Translations under genes and position numbers: made by a program
Part shown: positions 36,270-47,804 of the stretch, in pieces
Layout: each line of letters begins with the position of its first letter
How positions within the stretch are numbered: position 1 is the stretch's first letter
The notes under the pieces: model-generated
Seen by the model: the letters and a program-made list of their open reading frames with translations, nothing else
What the model was told of the DNA's origin: nothing
Databases searched by the model: none
NCBI RefSeq assembly: GCF_051014445.1
Contig: NC_135143.1
Span: 7,688,001 to 7,752,000, forward strand
Direction of reading: 5' to 3'
From: Colletes latitarsis
Taxonomy: Eukaryota; Arthropoda; Insecta; Hymenoptera; Colletidae
DNA length: 64,000 nt

Positions 36270-37235
36270 TATACAGATATTTTACTTTTTCATTACTATT
36301 TCTGATGTATACGTTTTTTTCACATCGAGATACAATATCAACAGAAAAAAAAATACAAATAATTCTTAACGTGACGACATAGTTTTCAGAAATTTTAACA
36401 ACGTTAAAAATTGTCGATTTTTGGCATTTTAGTTTCGATTTTAGAAACGTGAAGAAGATAGAATTATATTGCTTATTGTTCAAATTTTTACAATGGCGTC
36501 TAATGAGGATACCTTCGTAAGCGTTCACAGCTTTTGTTTTAGTTTTTGAAGCGTAGAGGACGCCTGTGAATTTTGTGACGTTATTGTAGGAACACCCTGT
36601 ACGTCAGGCCATTAATCGACCGGTGTAACACCTGCGACGAAAACAATGACAATTTATATTGATGACGATCGGAATGCGAATGTGCCCCGACGCGTGAAAC
36701 GACGCGAGTCGACCAGCTGTCGGATTTCGACCGTCAATGACAGCCGGTAGTTTGTACAACGCATCAGATTCTAAGAACGTCCTTGCTCTTTCATTCTGTT
36801 CTTTTTTTGTCAATCTACGCATCTTCGACTTTCTGACACGCGATCCTGAACGTTGCTTTCAAATAAATATTTACCGACGCCGTCGATGTTTCGCCTTGAC
36901 CCAGTTAACGAAAAGTATTTTCTTAAGAAAATATACATCATCCAAAGTTTGGAAACAGCCGTCTCTGCAAGACCAACAAATGGGTGCGTATAGTTCGAAA
37001 CAGTTCCTTCGGAAAACACCGAGTGCATTTATACTCAAAATGTATAGATCGTTTCCGCGAAATTGAAACAACCACAAGGGAAACAATTTGGAAATGAAAC
37101 GTTATCCAATGTTTGAAACTCGTACATTACCGATGGAAACTGAAGTCTAATATGTATTGCGAGAATTGGAATTCTTCGGTACCAAAATGGCGCACGTTCG
37201 GGGAAGAATATTTATTTCAGAATAATAATAGAATA
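36270..37235. other. No gene seen; spacer
   Basis: AT-rich, then CpG-richer between about 36,600 and 36,910 with chance frames on both strands. The 12-base string GAACACCCTGTA at 36,591 equals a CAGGG-family tip but lacks the rest of an end. Confidence 0.4.
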
Positions 37236-38430
37236 CAGCGTGTTCGGCCACCTCTGGGAAAAATTTAATAACAGATTCTGGAGACCAAAATAAGACGCAA
37301 ATCAAGGATACTAATTTGTTGATTGAGGCTAGATTAAACAGTTATAGGAACATTACTGGCCAGAAATGATATTTTCGGTAAAGAATTTTTTTCTCGAAAG
37401 TACGTAGGATTTCGAAGGTATGTCTATTCACCAAAAATAATTGTAATAACTTTAATAACTTTAATGATTGTAATAATTGTAATAACCCCCGCAACCAAAA
37501 ATAATTTTTCCAGAACGATTTGAAATTTTTTAATTTCTCAACTTTGTCCACCTACTCGAATTTTTTTCTCAAAAATGCGTAGAAATTCGAGAGTATGTCT
37601 ATTCACCAAAAATGATTCTAATTGACTCCCGCAACCGAAAATAATTTTTCCAGAATGATTTGAAATTTTTTAGTTTCGTCAAAAAATTTCAGCAGCCATC
37701 CCCCTGTCGATTTTTCTTTAAAATTTGTTTTTTATTTTTAATAAATTTGTTTGACACTTTATAGAAAAGTTGTCTAATACTTTTTTGTAGGTGCCCATGA
37801 GCTCTACTTCAGAAAAAAAGTTTCATTGTAATATATTCACTATTGTAGGAGTTATGGCTGTTTGAAAACTGGACCATTTTTATGTGGTTTTCCTCACTTT
37901 ACGGGGTTGAGGAACAACTTTTCGAATATTTTTGCGATTTGTACAGATTCTCCACCAAAAAACGCGTAATTTGCTTTTTTAAACATTAGAATCGTCCAAT
38001 CTGTTCAGAAGTTATGACGTTTTAAAGATTCGCATGAAAATTCGGGCAGACATTTCTGGCCAGAAATTGTATTTTCAGTAATGAATTTTTTTCTCGAAAA
38101 GGAGTAGGATTTCGGGGTTATGTCTGTTGACCAAAAGTGCTTGCAATTGACCCCTGCAACTAAAAATAATTTTTCCAAGACGATTCGAAAGTCTTTTTTT
38201 CACCCAAAGCTTTCAGCACTTACTCGAATTTTCTTCTCGGAAGTGGGTAGGATTTCGGGGGTATGTCTATTCACCAAAAATGATTGTAACTGACCCCCGT
38301 AACCGAAAATAATTTTTCCGTGAATGATTTGAAATTTTTTAATTTAATTTTTTAATAACTTTTTAACGAAGCCTCAATCAACAAATTGATATTCTTGATT
38401 TTCGTCTTATTTTGGCCTCTAAAATTTCCC
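37236..38430 (+). mobile_element. CAGGG-family transposon, copy H (right tip lost)
   Basis: The left tip is CAGCGTGTTCGGCCACC after AATA. The right end breaks off after tggcctctaaaatttccc, so the terminal GGCCGAACACCCTG is missing. The interior has the usual repeats and central block; the left repeat section includes a local expansion around ttgtaataactttaataac. Confidence 0.82.
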
Positions 38431-40751
38431 AAATAAAAAGGCTTCAAAAAATCCTTCGTCGCCCGATTATTTCATTCGTCTACAATAACTTTGGGACTCG
38501 CTGTAAATATTAAAAAGAAAATCAGCAAATATAAAACAGAAGAATCTTGGTAACAAAAATATTCGAGGTCCAGGTTACAAGGACGGAAGGGGAAGAATAG
38601 ATGAGATAAAACATCCGCGGAACAAAAAGCTCTTTGGACCCGAGAAAAAGTCAAGCAATAATGACCAAAAGGTAAAGGTGTTGCTAGGAAGGTTCCACGA
38701 AAATGGCAGAAACGGCACTTTGTCGCATTGTGGATCGTCCAAGTCGCGTTTTCAAAATGCTAGACTGCGATGGCCGAAAGTCGGGGAACAAAAGGAAGCC
38801 GGGTGCTGCACGCCATTCTTTTGCTCTTGGCACGACTGAAATTCCAGGTAGTTGCAACACGAATGGTCTGGCCTTCCTTTGTTAACCATCAACGACCGGC
38901 GAAGAAACACGGAAATAGTCTTAAACTGAAAATGCCGCAGGTAGCGTCGATTTTAGCGAGATTTGGCAGTCGAGTAAGCTTGTTCCGCAGCTAAGTTAGA
39001 AATTTGTCGAGAGAAGAAACACAATTGTACCTTCTAGAACATTCGATATACCGGGCGTCCCACGAAACTCGATCAAACCGTAACGTTAAAACAGTAGAAA
39101 AAAAAATTTCACTAGGAAAATTAAATGTCGAGTTGGCCAAAAAGATGAACTTTTTATTAAAAATAAAAATTTGAATCAACAATATATGGTTCATTTTGTA
39201 TACTTCATAAATGTTGGCGAAGTTACAAACACAAGTACTAAGACAAATTTGAATTTATGTACAAGTCACAATATCAAAAACGGAAGAAAATTCTTCTGCA
39301 TGGATACCCATGTGGTAAGCCATAACGATTGATCATTATCTCAAACGTAACATTGCGTAATATCGTATACGTAGTAATCATTAAAAAATTATTGCAGAGA
39401 CGCCAAAAATTATGACTCGAAACGTCGAGAAATATTATCATAAATTAGACTTTAAATAATAATAAGTACAGAATGTTCTGAAAAGTTCAACTGCTTTTTT
39501 CTTAAATTTTAGAAATCATATATAATTTTTTCTTTGAAGGGGAAAAAAACGTTCTCGTCGAAAAGGAACTTCATACATTCATGCAACTGTTATCTATCCT
39601 TGCGTCGGAGAACCTCCTTGTTAAAATGTAAAATAGATATCCTTATCTTATCCGAAAGTGAAGGCTGATTCCCACTAGCGTTCCAGAAAACCGACGCTCA
39701 CACGAGTATTATGGCACTTGGTCGAAACGTTGTCGAGACTGTTACAACTTGGTAAAAGAAAAAGCCAATCGTACAATAATATTTCTGGAATCATTTCAAA
39801 GACCTTTTTGAAAGTGTACAAGTTTTGTGACAACAACTAAAACTACGAATTGCAAGTTGAAGCCTTCCATTTGCAACGACTTCCTTAAAATTGTGGAAAA
39901 CGTGTGTAGGTAAAAATGTAGGTCGTATAAAATTATTAACAAATCAAATGAATTGTTCTTCGATGTTCCTATTAGATTAGTTCGAAAATATCCTCTCTTT
40001 AAACCTAAACTGTATACTAATCTCGATAGCGTCGACCTAATAACTGGAATGTGTAATCTTGCAAATTTCCACCGACCTAGATTTCTTTGGTTCGCACGAA
40101 TCGCTGAATAAACACCTGATTAATTAATTACTCGCAAATCGATACACACCGAACATTACCTAATTGATTCAGTCGTTTCGCTGTTATATACCGATACAGT
40201 TCTGTCGATTATTATTAAATAAATAGTGTCGAAGATGGAATCGTCAAAAAATATTGGCAACAAAGCACGACCGTGCTCGAGACGAAGAAGATAGAATTAT
40301 CAAGCAGTATTGGTAACGCGCGAACGTGTTCGAAAAGTGAAGAAAGAGAAGGGCGTCAGACGGATGCATTATGTGTTTCTGAGGTTGGTCCCTTCGCTTT
40401 TATTCGTGAGTAATACCTACACACACATACACGTGCTTATGTAACATGAGTTTCGGTGCACGATGAATACGTGGAATGTAAGAGGTCAACAGAGAAACCA
40501 TTGTTGTCTGCTGGCAAACTTCAGAACTGGAAGGCGTTTCAAGCTTGTAGAGGCCATTTTCGCAGTTTAACTGTCTACGGTGGCAAGATATAAAAATCAA
40601 AACGTCTCAGAAAACGGGGACCACTGTACGCCAAGCACGCTATCACGAACCGATGCGATGCCACGATAGAAAAATATTACACTCGTGTGCCCCGTAATCG
40701 ATTCACATCCACATATCGTTGATCTCGTATCTTAATTAAGCTTCGACTCTG
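38431..40751. other. No gene supported; spacer
   Basis: Plus-strand frames at 38,703-38,994 lie in a GC-richer patch but show no domain. A string ccgggcgtcccacgaaactc at 39,050 resembles a transposon tip, yet I found no partner. Otherwise AT-rich. Confidence 0.4.
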
Positions 40752-41415
40752 TTAAGGAGTAAGACCACTGTAAAAACCTGAAATAAAGCGTTTTTTTTTT
40801 TTCTTATTTTTTTGGATGGATGGAAAAGTAAGAGGAAAAAAAATATTTATTCAAAAATGGCGCAAAGTGACGACGCTGGAGCCATTCTCGCGAGGCGTGT
40901 TTTGAATTTGAGGTGCTCTGCGGCACACAGTGTAACTGACGCAAACTGAAAAAAAAAACAATTTTTCTCTTAATCTACATGAGTATAGCTAGAGAAATAC
41001 GTAGGGGATTTTTGAAACATTAATTTTTGTGCGATTGGCGAGCATTTGAAGTAGAAAGTTCAATTTTGTACAAAGAATGGGGCAATCATTTGTCAATAAA
41101 TAATATTAAAATTATAGCTCTAGCTATACTCATGCAGATTAAGAGAAAATTTTTCGTTGTTTTCCAGATACAAATTTGCGTCAGTTACACTGCAATGTAA
41201 ATTCATTGCAAATTGAAATTCAAAACACGCCTCGCGAGAATGGCTCCAGCGTCGTAATTTTGCACTATTTTTGAATAAATATTTTTTTTTGTAACACTTA
41301 ACGACATGGTTAATAACATTCTTGCATATTATTATCCTCTTATTTTTCCATCCATCAAAAAAAAATTGCGAAAAAACGCTTTATTTCAGGTATTTACAGT
41401 GGTCTTACCCCTTAA
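40752..41415 (+). mobile_element. TTAA-flanked foldback element, family T4 (copy 1)
   Basis: TTAA at 40,752-40,755 followed by GGAGTAAGACCACTGTAAA, and TTTACAGTGGTCTTACCCC followed by TTAA at 41,412-41,415. The inverted repeat covers almost the whole element: gacgctggagccattctcgc in the left half recurs inverted in the right half, and tctacatgagtatagctaga mirrors its partner near the middle. The transcript of either strand could form a hairpin with arms of roughly 250-300 nt. No coding capacity. Confidence 0.8.
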
Positions 41416-41648
41416 CACGTTCACTGCCAGATCAAAACATTAATATTCTGCAAAAGTAAAATTTTGATTTTAGACCATTGTAAACTACATAACCTAAAAT
41501 TTGTTTCGGTACTTATTTTCGTAACCTTGTTAAAATTCGCAAATTCTATCCAAGTTTATTTCCCTCAACGTCTTGAACTTAAAAATTAATTTTTCTAGCA
41601 TCATAATGATAAATCCATATATGGATAACATGGCAGCCAAAGTGTTAA
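41412..41648 (+). mobile_element. TTAA-flanked MITE, family T2 (copy 2)
   Basis: It starts at the same TTAA (41,412-41,415) that closes the T4 element and ends at TTAA 41,645-41,648. Tips are CACGTTCACTGCCA and TGGCAGCCAAAGTG. It aligns over its full length, inverted, with 4,893-5,138. Confidence 0.82.
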
Positions 41649-42002
41649 TTTTCGAACTATCGTGCGACCGATGTACACTGTCGAAATACGTTTTAAGAAT
41701 ATTATCGGCCGTTGATAAAGTAGACCGTATCGTATAGCTACCGAGAAAAATATTTGTACGTTCGGTTCAAATAATTTCAGTTATAGAAAGATGTTGAACC
41801 GTTCATAATCTCGCGGCCAAATGGCGACACCTATAATAAGGTTGAAGATCGCGCGGAGATTCCCGCGGCTTTGAGTCGAGTCGAGTCGATTGTTCGAGCC
41901 GCATGATCAGCATCGCAGTTACTGAAATTTATTTATGTTAAAATATGTAATACCTAAAGAATAATTAAAGTGATTGTGTTTAACATTTAAATATTGTCTA
42001 TA
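41649..42002. other. No gene seen; spacer
   Basis: Short, partly CpG-rich sequence (including a gagtcgagtcgagtcg run at about 41,875) between two transposons; nothing recognised. Confidence 0.45.
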
Positions 42003-42900
42003 CAGGGTGTTCGGCCACCTCTGGGAAAAATTTTAATGGGAGATTCTAGAGGCCAAAATAAGACGAAAATCAAGAATACCAATTTGTTGATGGAGGCTTC
42101 GTTAAAAAGTCATTAACAATTAAATTAAAAAATTTCAAATCGTTCTGGAAAAATTATTTTCGGTTGCGGGGGGCAATTATAATCATTTTTGGTCAATAGA
42201 CATACCCTCGAAATCCTAACCATTTTCGAGAAAAAAATTCCTTACCGAAAATATAATTTCAGGCCAAAAATGCTTCCCGTAAATTTCATGCGAATCTTTA
42301 AAACACCATAACTTCTGAACGGATTGGACGATTTTAATGTTCAAAAAGCCTAACGCCGCGTATTTGAGTGTAGAATAAGTAGCAATTATAAAAATATTCG
42401 AAAGGTTGTTCCTTGACCCCGTAATGTTAGAAAAACCCCATAAAAATGGTCCAATTTTCAAACAGCCGTAATTCCTATAATAGTGAATATATTTTAATGA
42501 AACTTTTTTCTGAAGTAGAGCCCATAGGTACCTACAAAAAAGTATTAAACAACTTTTCTGTAGGACGTCAAACGAAATTATTATAAATCAAAAACGAATT
42601 TTTAAGAAAAATCGACAAGGGGGTAGGTGCCTAAATTTTTCGGCGAAATTGAAAAGTTTCAGATCGTTTTGGAAAAATTATTTTCGGTTGCGGGGGTCAA
42701 TTATAATCATTTTTGGTGAATAGACATACTTCCGAAATCTTACCCACTTTCGAGAAAAAAATTCAGTATTGGCGGAACTTTAAACGTTAATAACTTCTTA
42801 ACGAAAGCACCATCAACAAATTGGTATTCTTGATTTTCGTCTTATTTTGGCCTCTAGAATCTCCGATTAAAATTTTTCCCAGGGGTAGCCGAACACCCTG
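42003..42900 (-). mobile_element. CAGGG-family transposon, copy I (reverse)
   Basis: Intact tips with TATA on both sides. It is shorter than full length (898 bp) because fewer internal repeat units are present. The central block is in the reverse orientation and its usual open frame is interrupted. Confidence 0.87.
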
Positions 42901-43564
42901 TATATATTTATTCAATCAGTTCCTATGCAAGAGGACCTGATATTTTTCAACAAAAGAAATATAGCAACAAGGGATAATTTTGATTCAATGACTAATACTG
43001 GATGGGGAGACGATCGCTGATATTTCCGTGGATCGAGAAACAGGACGTTTACTACCGATCGTAAGCATCGTGTAGAAACGTGTAGTGCAACTATTCGAGC
43101 GACTTAACCCTTAGCCATAAGTACGGCGAGTAACGAGATTTGAAAATATACAGTTCCAGCAAGTGTTAAGTCCATTCCTAGACGAGGCCAGCCAAGTGCT
43201 GAGATTTTGCAGTGCAACGACGTCACTGCCGCGGCTCTTTTGCGTACAAACTGGAAGAACTGTATTATACATTAACGGTAAACCCGCTTCGCTAGGAAGA
43301 ATCGGTAATCAATAAACGCAACACACGGGTATTGCTTTGAAAATGCGTCGTACGGATTGTATATACCAGTGCACGGAGAAAAGTCACACACGCTCATCGC
43401 GAGGCACCTAAATCGCGTATTTCAACGATAATTCAAGGCGAAATTACTCAGTAGATTTAGTTTCTAAGTACAGATCGACTCGTCGCGAGTTACCTACGCC
43501 AATAATTTACCAGGATAACTTAAATAAAATATATTTTTCCAACGTATCCGGCTTTCCTCAGATA
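42901..43564. other. No gene seen; spacer
   Basis: Moderately CpG-rich sequence between two transposons. No supported exon. Confidence 0.45.
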
Positions 43565-44136
43565 TTAACACTAGATTTACGGTCTGAGTCAATTTGACTC
43601 ATTAAAAATTTGATTACTAGGTATTTATAAAACTTAAATAATATTTTTTAAAAACGTATCTTGGGTTTTAGTTACGTAATGAAATGTATGTAAATGTTGA
43701 TTCCTCTCCCCTGCAGACCCCTTCATTCCGCATTATCGAATGTGGAATAACTATTTTTACAGTTATGAGCCAATTTGACTCATAAAATGATTTAACAGTT
43801 AATTATTTTAAACACATAAAATTTATGATTTAAATAATAATAGTGAATAAGAAAATAATACAATTTTATAAAATCAATTTTTTGTTAAATAATTTGGTCC
43901 ACCATAATTTCGATATTTATTTGTAAAAGGTATTTCAATTGATATTTATTATACATCTAGTTACGTAGGGTTGCCATCGTTGGAAAAAATCAAAAAAAAT
44001 TTTTAATAATAAATCTTTCATTTAGTTTGATTTGGAACTATTTTTTTTTGCAAACAACTTGAATTTTGTTGTATGGCTCAAATTGGCTCACTTCAATAAA
44101 AATAGATACAATCAACATCCGTAAATCTAGTGTTAA
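43565..44136 (+). mobile_element. TTAA-flanked element, family T3 (uninterrupted copy)
   Basis: TTAA at 43,565-43,568 then CACTAGATTTACGG; CCGTAAATCTAGTG then TTAA at 44,133-44,136. The interior aligns inverted with 10,307-12,280, including the ttgtaaaaggtatttcaa stretch that precedes the transposase remnant there, but the cysteine-rich coding part is deleted. The subterminal motif gagycaatttgactcat occurs near both ends. Confidence 0.85.
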
Positions 44137-45019
44137 CATAAAAATTCAAACACTCTCTAGACCTTGCAACAATCGATTTTCACTTCTTCGATCTTAGCAA
44201 AATTTTTTAACTCGAAACAAAATTTAAACAATAACCAATCATATCAAATTGGCAATATTTGCATTGGAAAATTCAAACATTTTTTTAACTAATATATTAA
44301 ATACCAACCGAAGCTATTTCTTTCTTTATTTATAATGTAATGTGATGGTCGTAGAAGGGGTTAAAACTCATCTTCATAGAACACCATTCAATTAGCAGAA
44401 TTTACAATAGCTTCGATTTTGTTTCACAATCAAATCGTGACATTTAACCAAACTTAATTCTTGCAGGCGCTATTTCATAGACTTCATTCTGCTGAACAAT
44501 TCCAATCATTTATACGCTTCGCTCCATTGAATGATTAAACTTCGAACGTGATAAGGACAACACGCACTTCGCATGTGGCTTCTACGATTACAGATAATGA
44601 AAATGAATTACTACTGCTTTAACGAAACGGTACAAACTGATTTTGTTCGACCGACTTTGTTAAATTAAATTTGGTTCAATCCAATTCTTGGGAAAGCACC
44701 GTATATCGTGTAACCCAATTAAAATTAGTTATCTCGTTTCGTTTCGTCCTACAATTAACTACGAATGCAAAAAGCATTCGCAGAAGTTCCTGTTTCTTAT
44801 CGAGCATACGCAAAATTCGCCCAGAGCAACCGTGTCAAAAATATCTCGAAACTTTTTCGCAAGTGCGTTAACGTTTCGATAGACCCACAGAGTAAATATG
44901 TTTCTTTCTCTGAAAATAACTTGGAGGACACGAGGCTCGATATTTCCGAACGAATAGCAATTATTGATTAAAATTTAATTGTATAATTGTAAATATGTAA
45001 TTTTAACTCGTGATATATA
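44137..45019. other. No gene seen; spacer
   Basis: AT-rich with three overlapping 64-68 codon plus frames at 44,671-44,971; none shows a known motif. Confidence 0.45.
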
Positions 45020-46198
45020 CAGGGTATTCGGCCACCCCTGAGAAAAATTTTAATAGAGGATTATAAGACCAAAATAAGACGAAAATCAAGAATAACAATT
45101 TGTTGATGGAGGCTTCGTTAAAAAGTTATTAACAATTAAATTCAAAAATTTCAAATCGTTCTGGAAAAATTATTTTCGATTACGGGGGTCAATTACAATC
45201 ATTTTTTGTGAATAGACATACCCCCGAAATCCTACGCACTTTCGAGAAAAAAATTCGAGTAAGTGCTGAAAGTTTTGGGCGAAAAAAAAGACTTTCGAAT
45301 CGACTTGGAAAAATTATTTTTAGTTGCAGGGGTCAATTGCAAGCATTTTTGGTCAACAGACATAACCCCGAAATCCTACTCAGTTTCGAGAAAAAAATTC
45401 CTTACCGAAAATACAATTTCTGGCCAGAAATGTCTGCCCGAATTTTCATGCGAATCTTTAAAACGTCATAACTTCTGAACGGATTGGACGATTTTAATGT
45501 TTAAAAAAGCAAACTACGCGTATTTTGGGGGAGAATATGTACAAATCGCAAAAATATTCGAAAAGTTGGTCCTTGACTCCGCAAAATGAGAAAAACCCCA
45601 TAAAAATGGTCCAATTTTCAAACAGCCATAATTCCTACAATTGTGAATATATTACAATGAAACTTTTTTCTGAAGTAGGGCTCATGGGTACCTACAAAAA
45701 AGTATTAAACAACTTTTCTGTAAGACGTCAAGCGAAATTATTAAAAATCAAAAATGAATTTTTAAGAAGAATCGACAGGGTGTAGTAGTGCCTAAATTTT
45801 TCGACGAAAAAAAATTTTTTAATTAATTCTGAAAAAATTATTTTCGGCTGCGGGGATCAATTACAATCATTTTTGGTGAATAGACATACCCCCGAAATCC
45901 TACCCACTTTCCAGAAAAAAATTCGAGGTGTGAAATTTTTCGACGGAAAAAAAAATTTCAAATAGTTTTGGAAAAATTATTTTTGGTTGCGGGAGTCAAT
46001 TACAACCATTTTTGGTCAATAGGCATACCCCCGAAATCTTGCGCATTTTCGAGAAAAAAATTCAGTACGGTCAGAACTTTAAACGTTAATAACTGTTTAA
46101 CGAAGCCTTCATCATCAAATTGGTATTCTTGATTTTCGTCTTATTATGGCCTCTAGAATTCCCCATTAAAAATTTCCCAGGGGTGGCCGAATACCCTG
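45020..46198 (-). mobile_element. CAGGG-family transposon, copy J (reverse)
   Basis: Full-length copy with intact tips, TATA on the left and TATT on the right. The central block carries an 86-codon plus-strand frame (45,525-45,785) homologous to the minus-strand frames of forward copies. Confidence 0.88.
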
Positions 46199-47110
46199 TA
46201 TTTTAATATACCGATAGAAACTTATTATGTACAATATGGTGTTTTGCTAGGAATCAGTTATTGTCATATTTTCTTTTGAGTTTACGTTACAAGAACAAAA
46301 TGTATTAATAAAAACAGGTCGCTTGAAAGGTGATCACAAAATATATTATTGTTGTTACTCTTTCCTTTAATTATCGAATAATTACAATTTATACTTTTTT
46401 TTATCAAGTTTATTCATTATTCTTCCAATGTTTACTTTGAAATATTTAAAAAATAATTATATGCATACAAAACTGATGAACTTTTCTTTATCATATCACT
46501 TTCATATTGAACGTTCGAAATATTTTACCAATTTTCTCTTTCGTTTACAGTGATAATTTAATTAATAGACAAGACGACTTTACTGTGACATATAATGATG
46601 GACAAAAATCCCCGTCGAAAGTACAAAACTAAAACTGCGCTCAGATATTAAAATTAACCGGAACGACAAACAATATGAAAAGAATATAATCAACTTCTTG
46701 GAACCAAATTAATCTCGCAAAAATAAGTTATCTGTTTACAATTCGTGAAGCGCATATACAGAATTAGGCAAATTTTGTTTGCAAGTAACGTAAAACATTT
46801 TTATATTCATTCGTGAACTAAATTTCGATCGCTTAAATGCCCTTTTAAAAAATACATTAATGGACTTTGATGTAGAAATAAATTTATAAATGAAATGTAA
46901 GTGAATCTAAAATTTTTATTCGTTATTCGAGAATAAAGTTTACCCGACTCTGTAGGTCTAATGTGGTTGCTAATGGCTTCTAAAAATCGACGTGATCTGA
47001 AATAAATAATAATAAAGAAATTAAAAAAAAAACCGATTACTGTTTCTTGCTAAAAATTCCTGTACTTTTCCGGTCAATCCAGTAAAAACAAAACTACATC
47101 AGAACATGCC
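46199..47110. other. No gene seen; spacer
   Basis: AT-rich. One copy of the dispersed motif ttattcgttattcgagaata followed by acccgactctg lies at about 46,918-46,957. Confidence 0.45.
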
Positions 47111-47804
47111 TTAAGGGGTAAGACCACTGTAAACCCCTGAAATAAAGCGATTTTTTTTTTGGATGGATAGAAAAATAAGAGGATAATAATATTCAAGAAT
47201 GTTATTAACCATGTCGTTAAGTGTTACAAAAAAAATATTTATTCAAAAATAGTGCAAAGTTACGACGCTGGAGCCATTCTCGCGAGGCGTGTTTTGAATT
47301 TGAATTTGCAATGAATTTACATTGCAGTGTAACTGACGCAAATTTGTATCTGAAAGACAACGAAAAATCTTCTCTTAATCTGCATGAGTATAGCTAGAGA
47401 AATACGTAGGGGACCTTCGATAAGTTAATTTTAACATTATTTATTGACAAATGATTGTCCCAAAATTGAACTTTCTACTTCAAATGCTCGCCAATCACAC
47501 AAAAATTAATGTTTCAAAAATCCCCCACGTATTTCTCTAACTATACTCATGTAGATTAAGAGAAAATTTGTTTTTTTTTTTCAGTTTGCGTCAGTTACAC
47601 TGCGTGCCGCAGAGCGCCTCAAATTCAAAACACGTCTCGCGAGAATGGCTCCAGCGTTGTAATTTTGCACTATTTTTGAATAAATATTTTTTTTGTAACA
47701 CTTAACGACATGGTTAATAACATTCTTGAATATTATTATCCTCTTACTTTTCCATACATCCAAAAAAAAATCGTTTTATTTCAGGTTTTTACAGTGGTCT
47801 TACA
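47111..47804 (-). mobile_element. TTAA-flanked foldback element, family T4 (copy 2)
   Basis: It starts at TTAA 47,111-47,114 with GGGGTAAGACCACTGTAAA. The right end reaches ACAGTGGTCTTAC but then loses the outermost bases and the TTAA. The arm carrying gtgccgcagagcgcctcaaa is on the right here and on the left in copy 1, so the two copies are in opposite orientation. The long foldback structure is retained. Confidence 0.78.

Noticed and set aside
36591..36602. GAACACCCTGTA as a further CAGGG-family copy
   Set aside because: Only a 12-base tip matches; the rest of the inverted end is absent, so chance cannot be excluded.
39050..39200. ccgggcgtcccacgaaactc as a transposon end
   Set aside because: It resembles a tip, but no inverted partner or target duplication was found.
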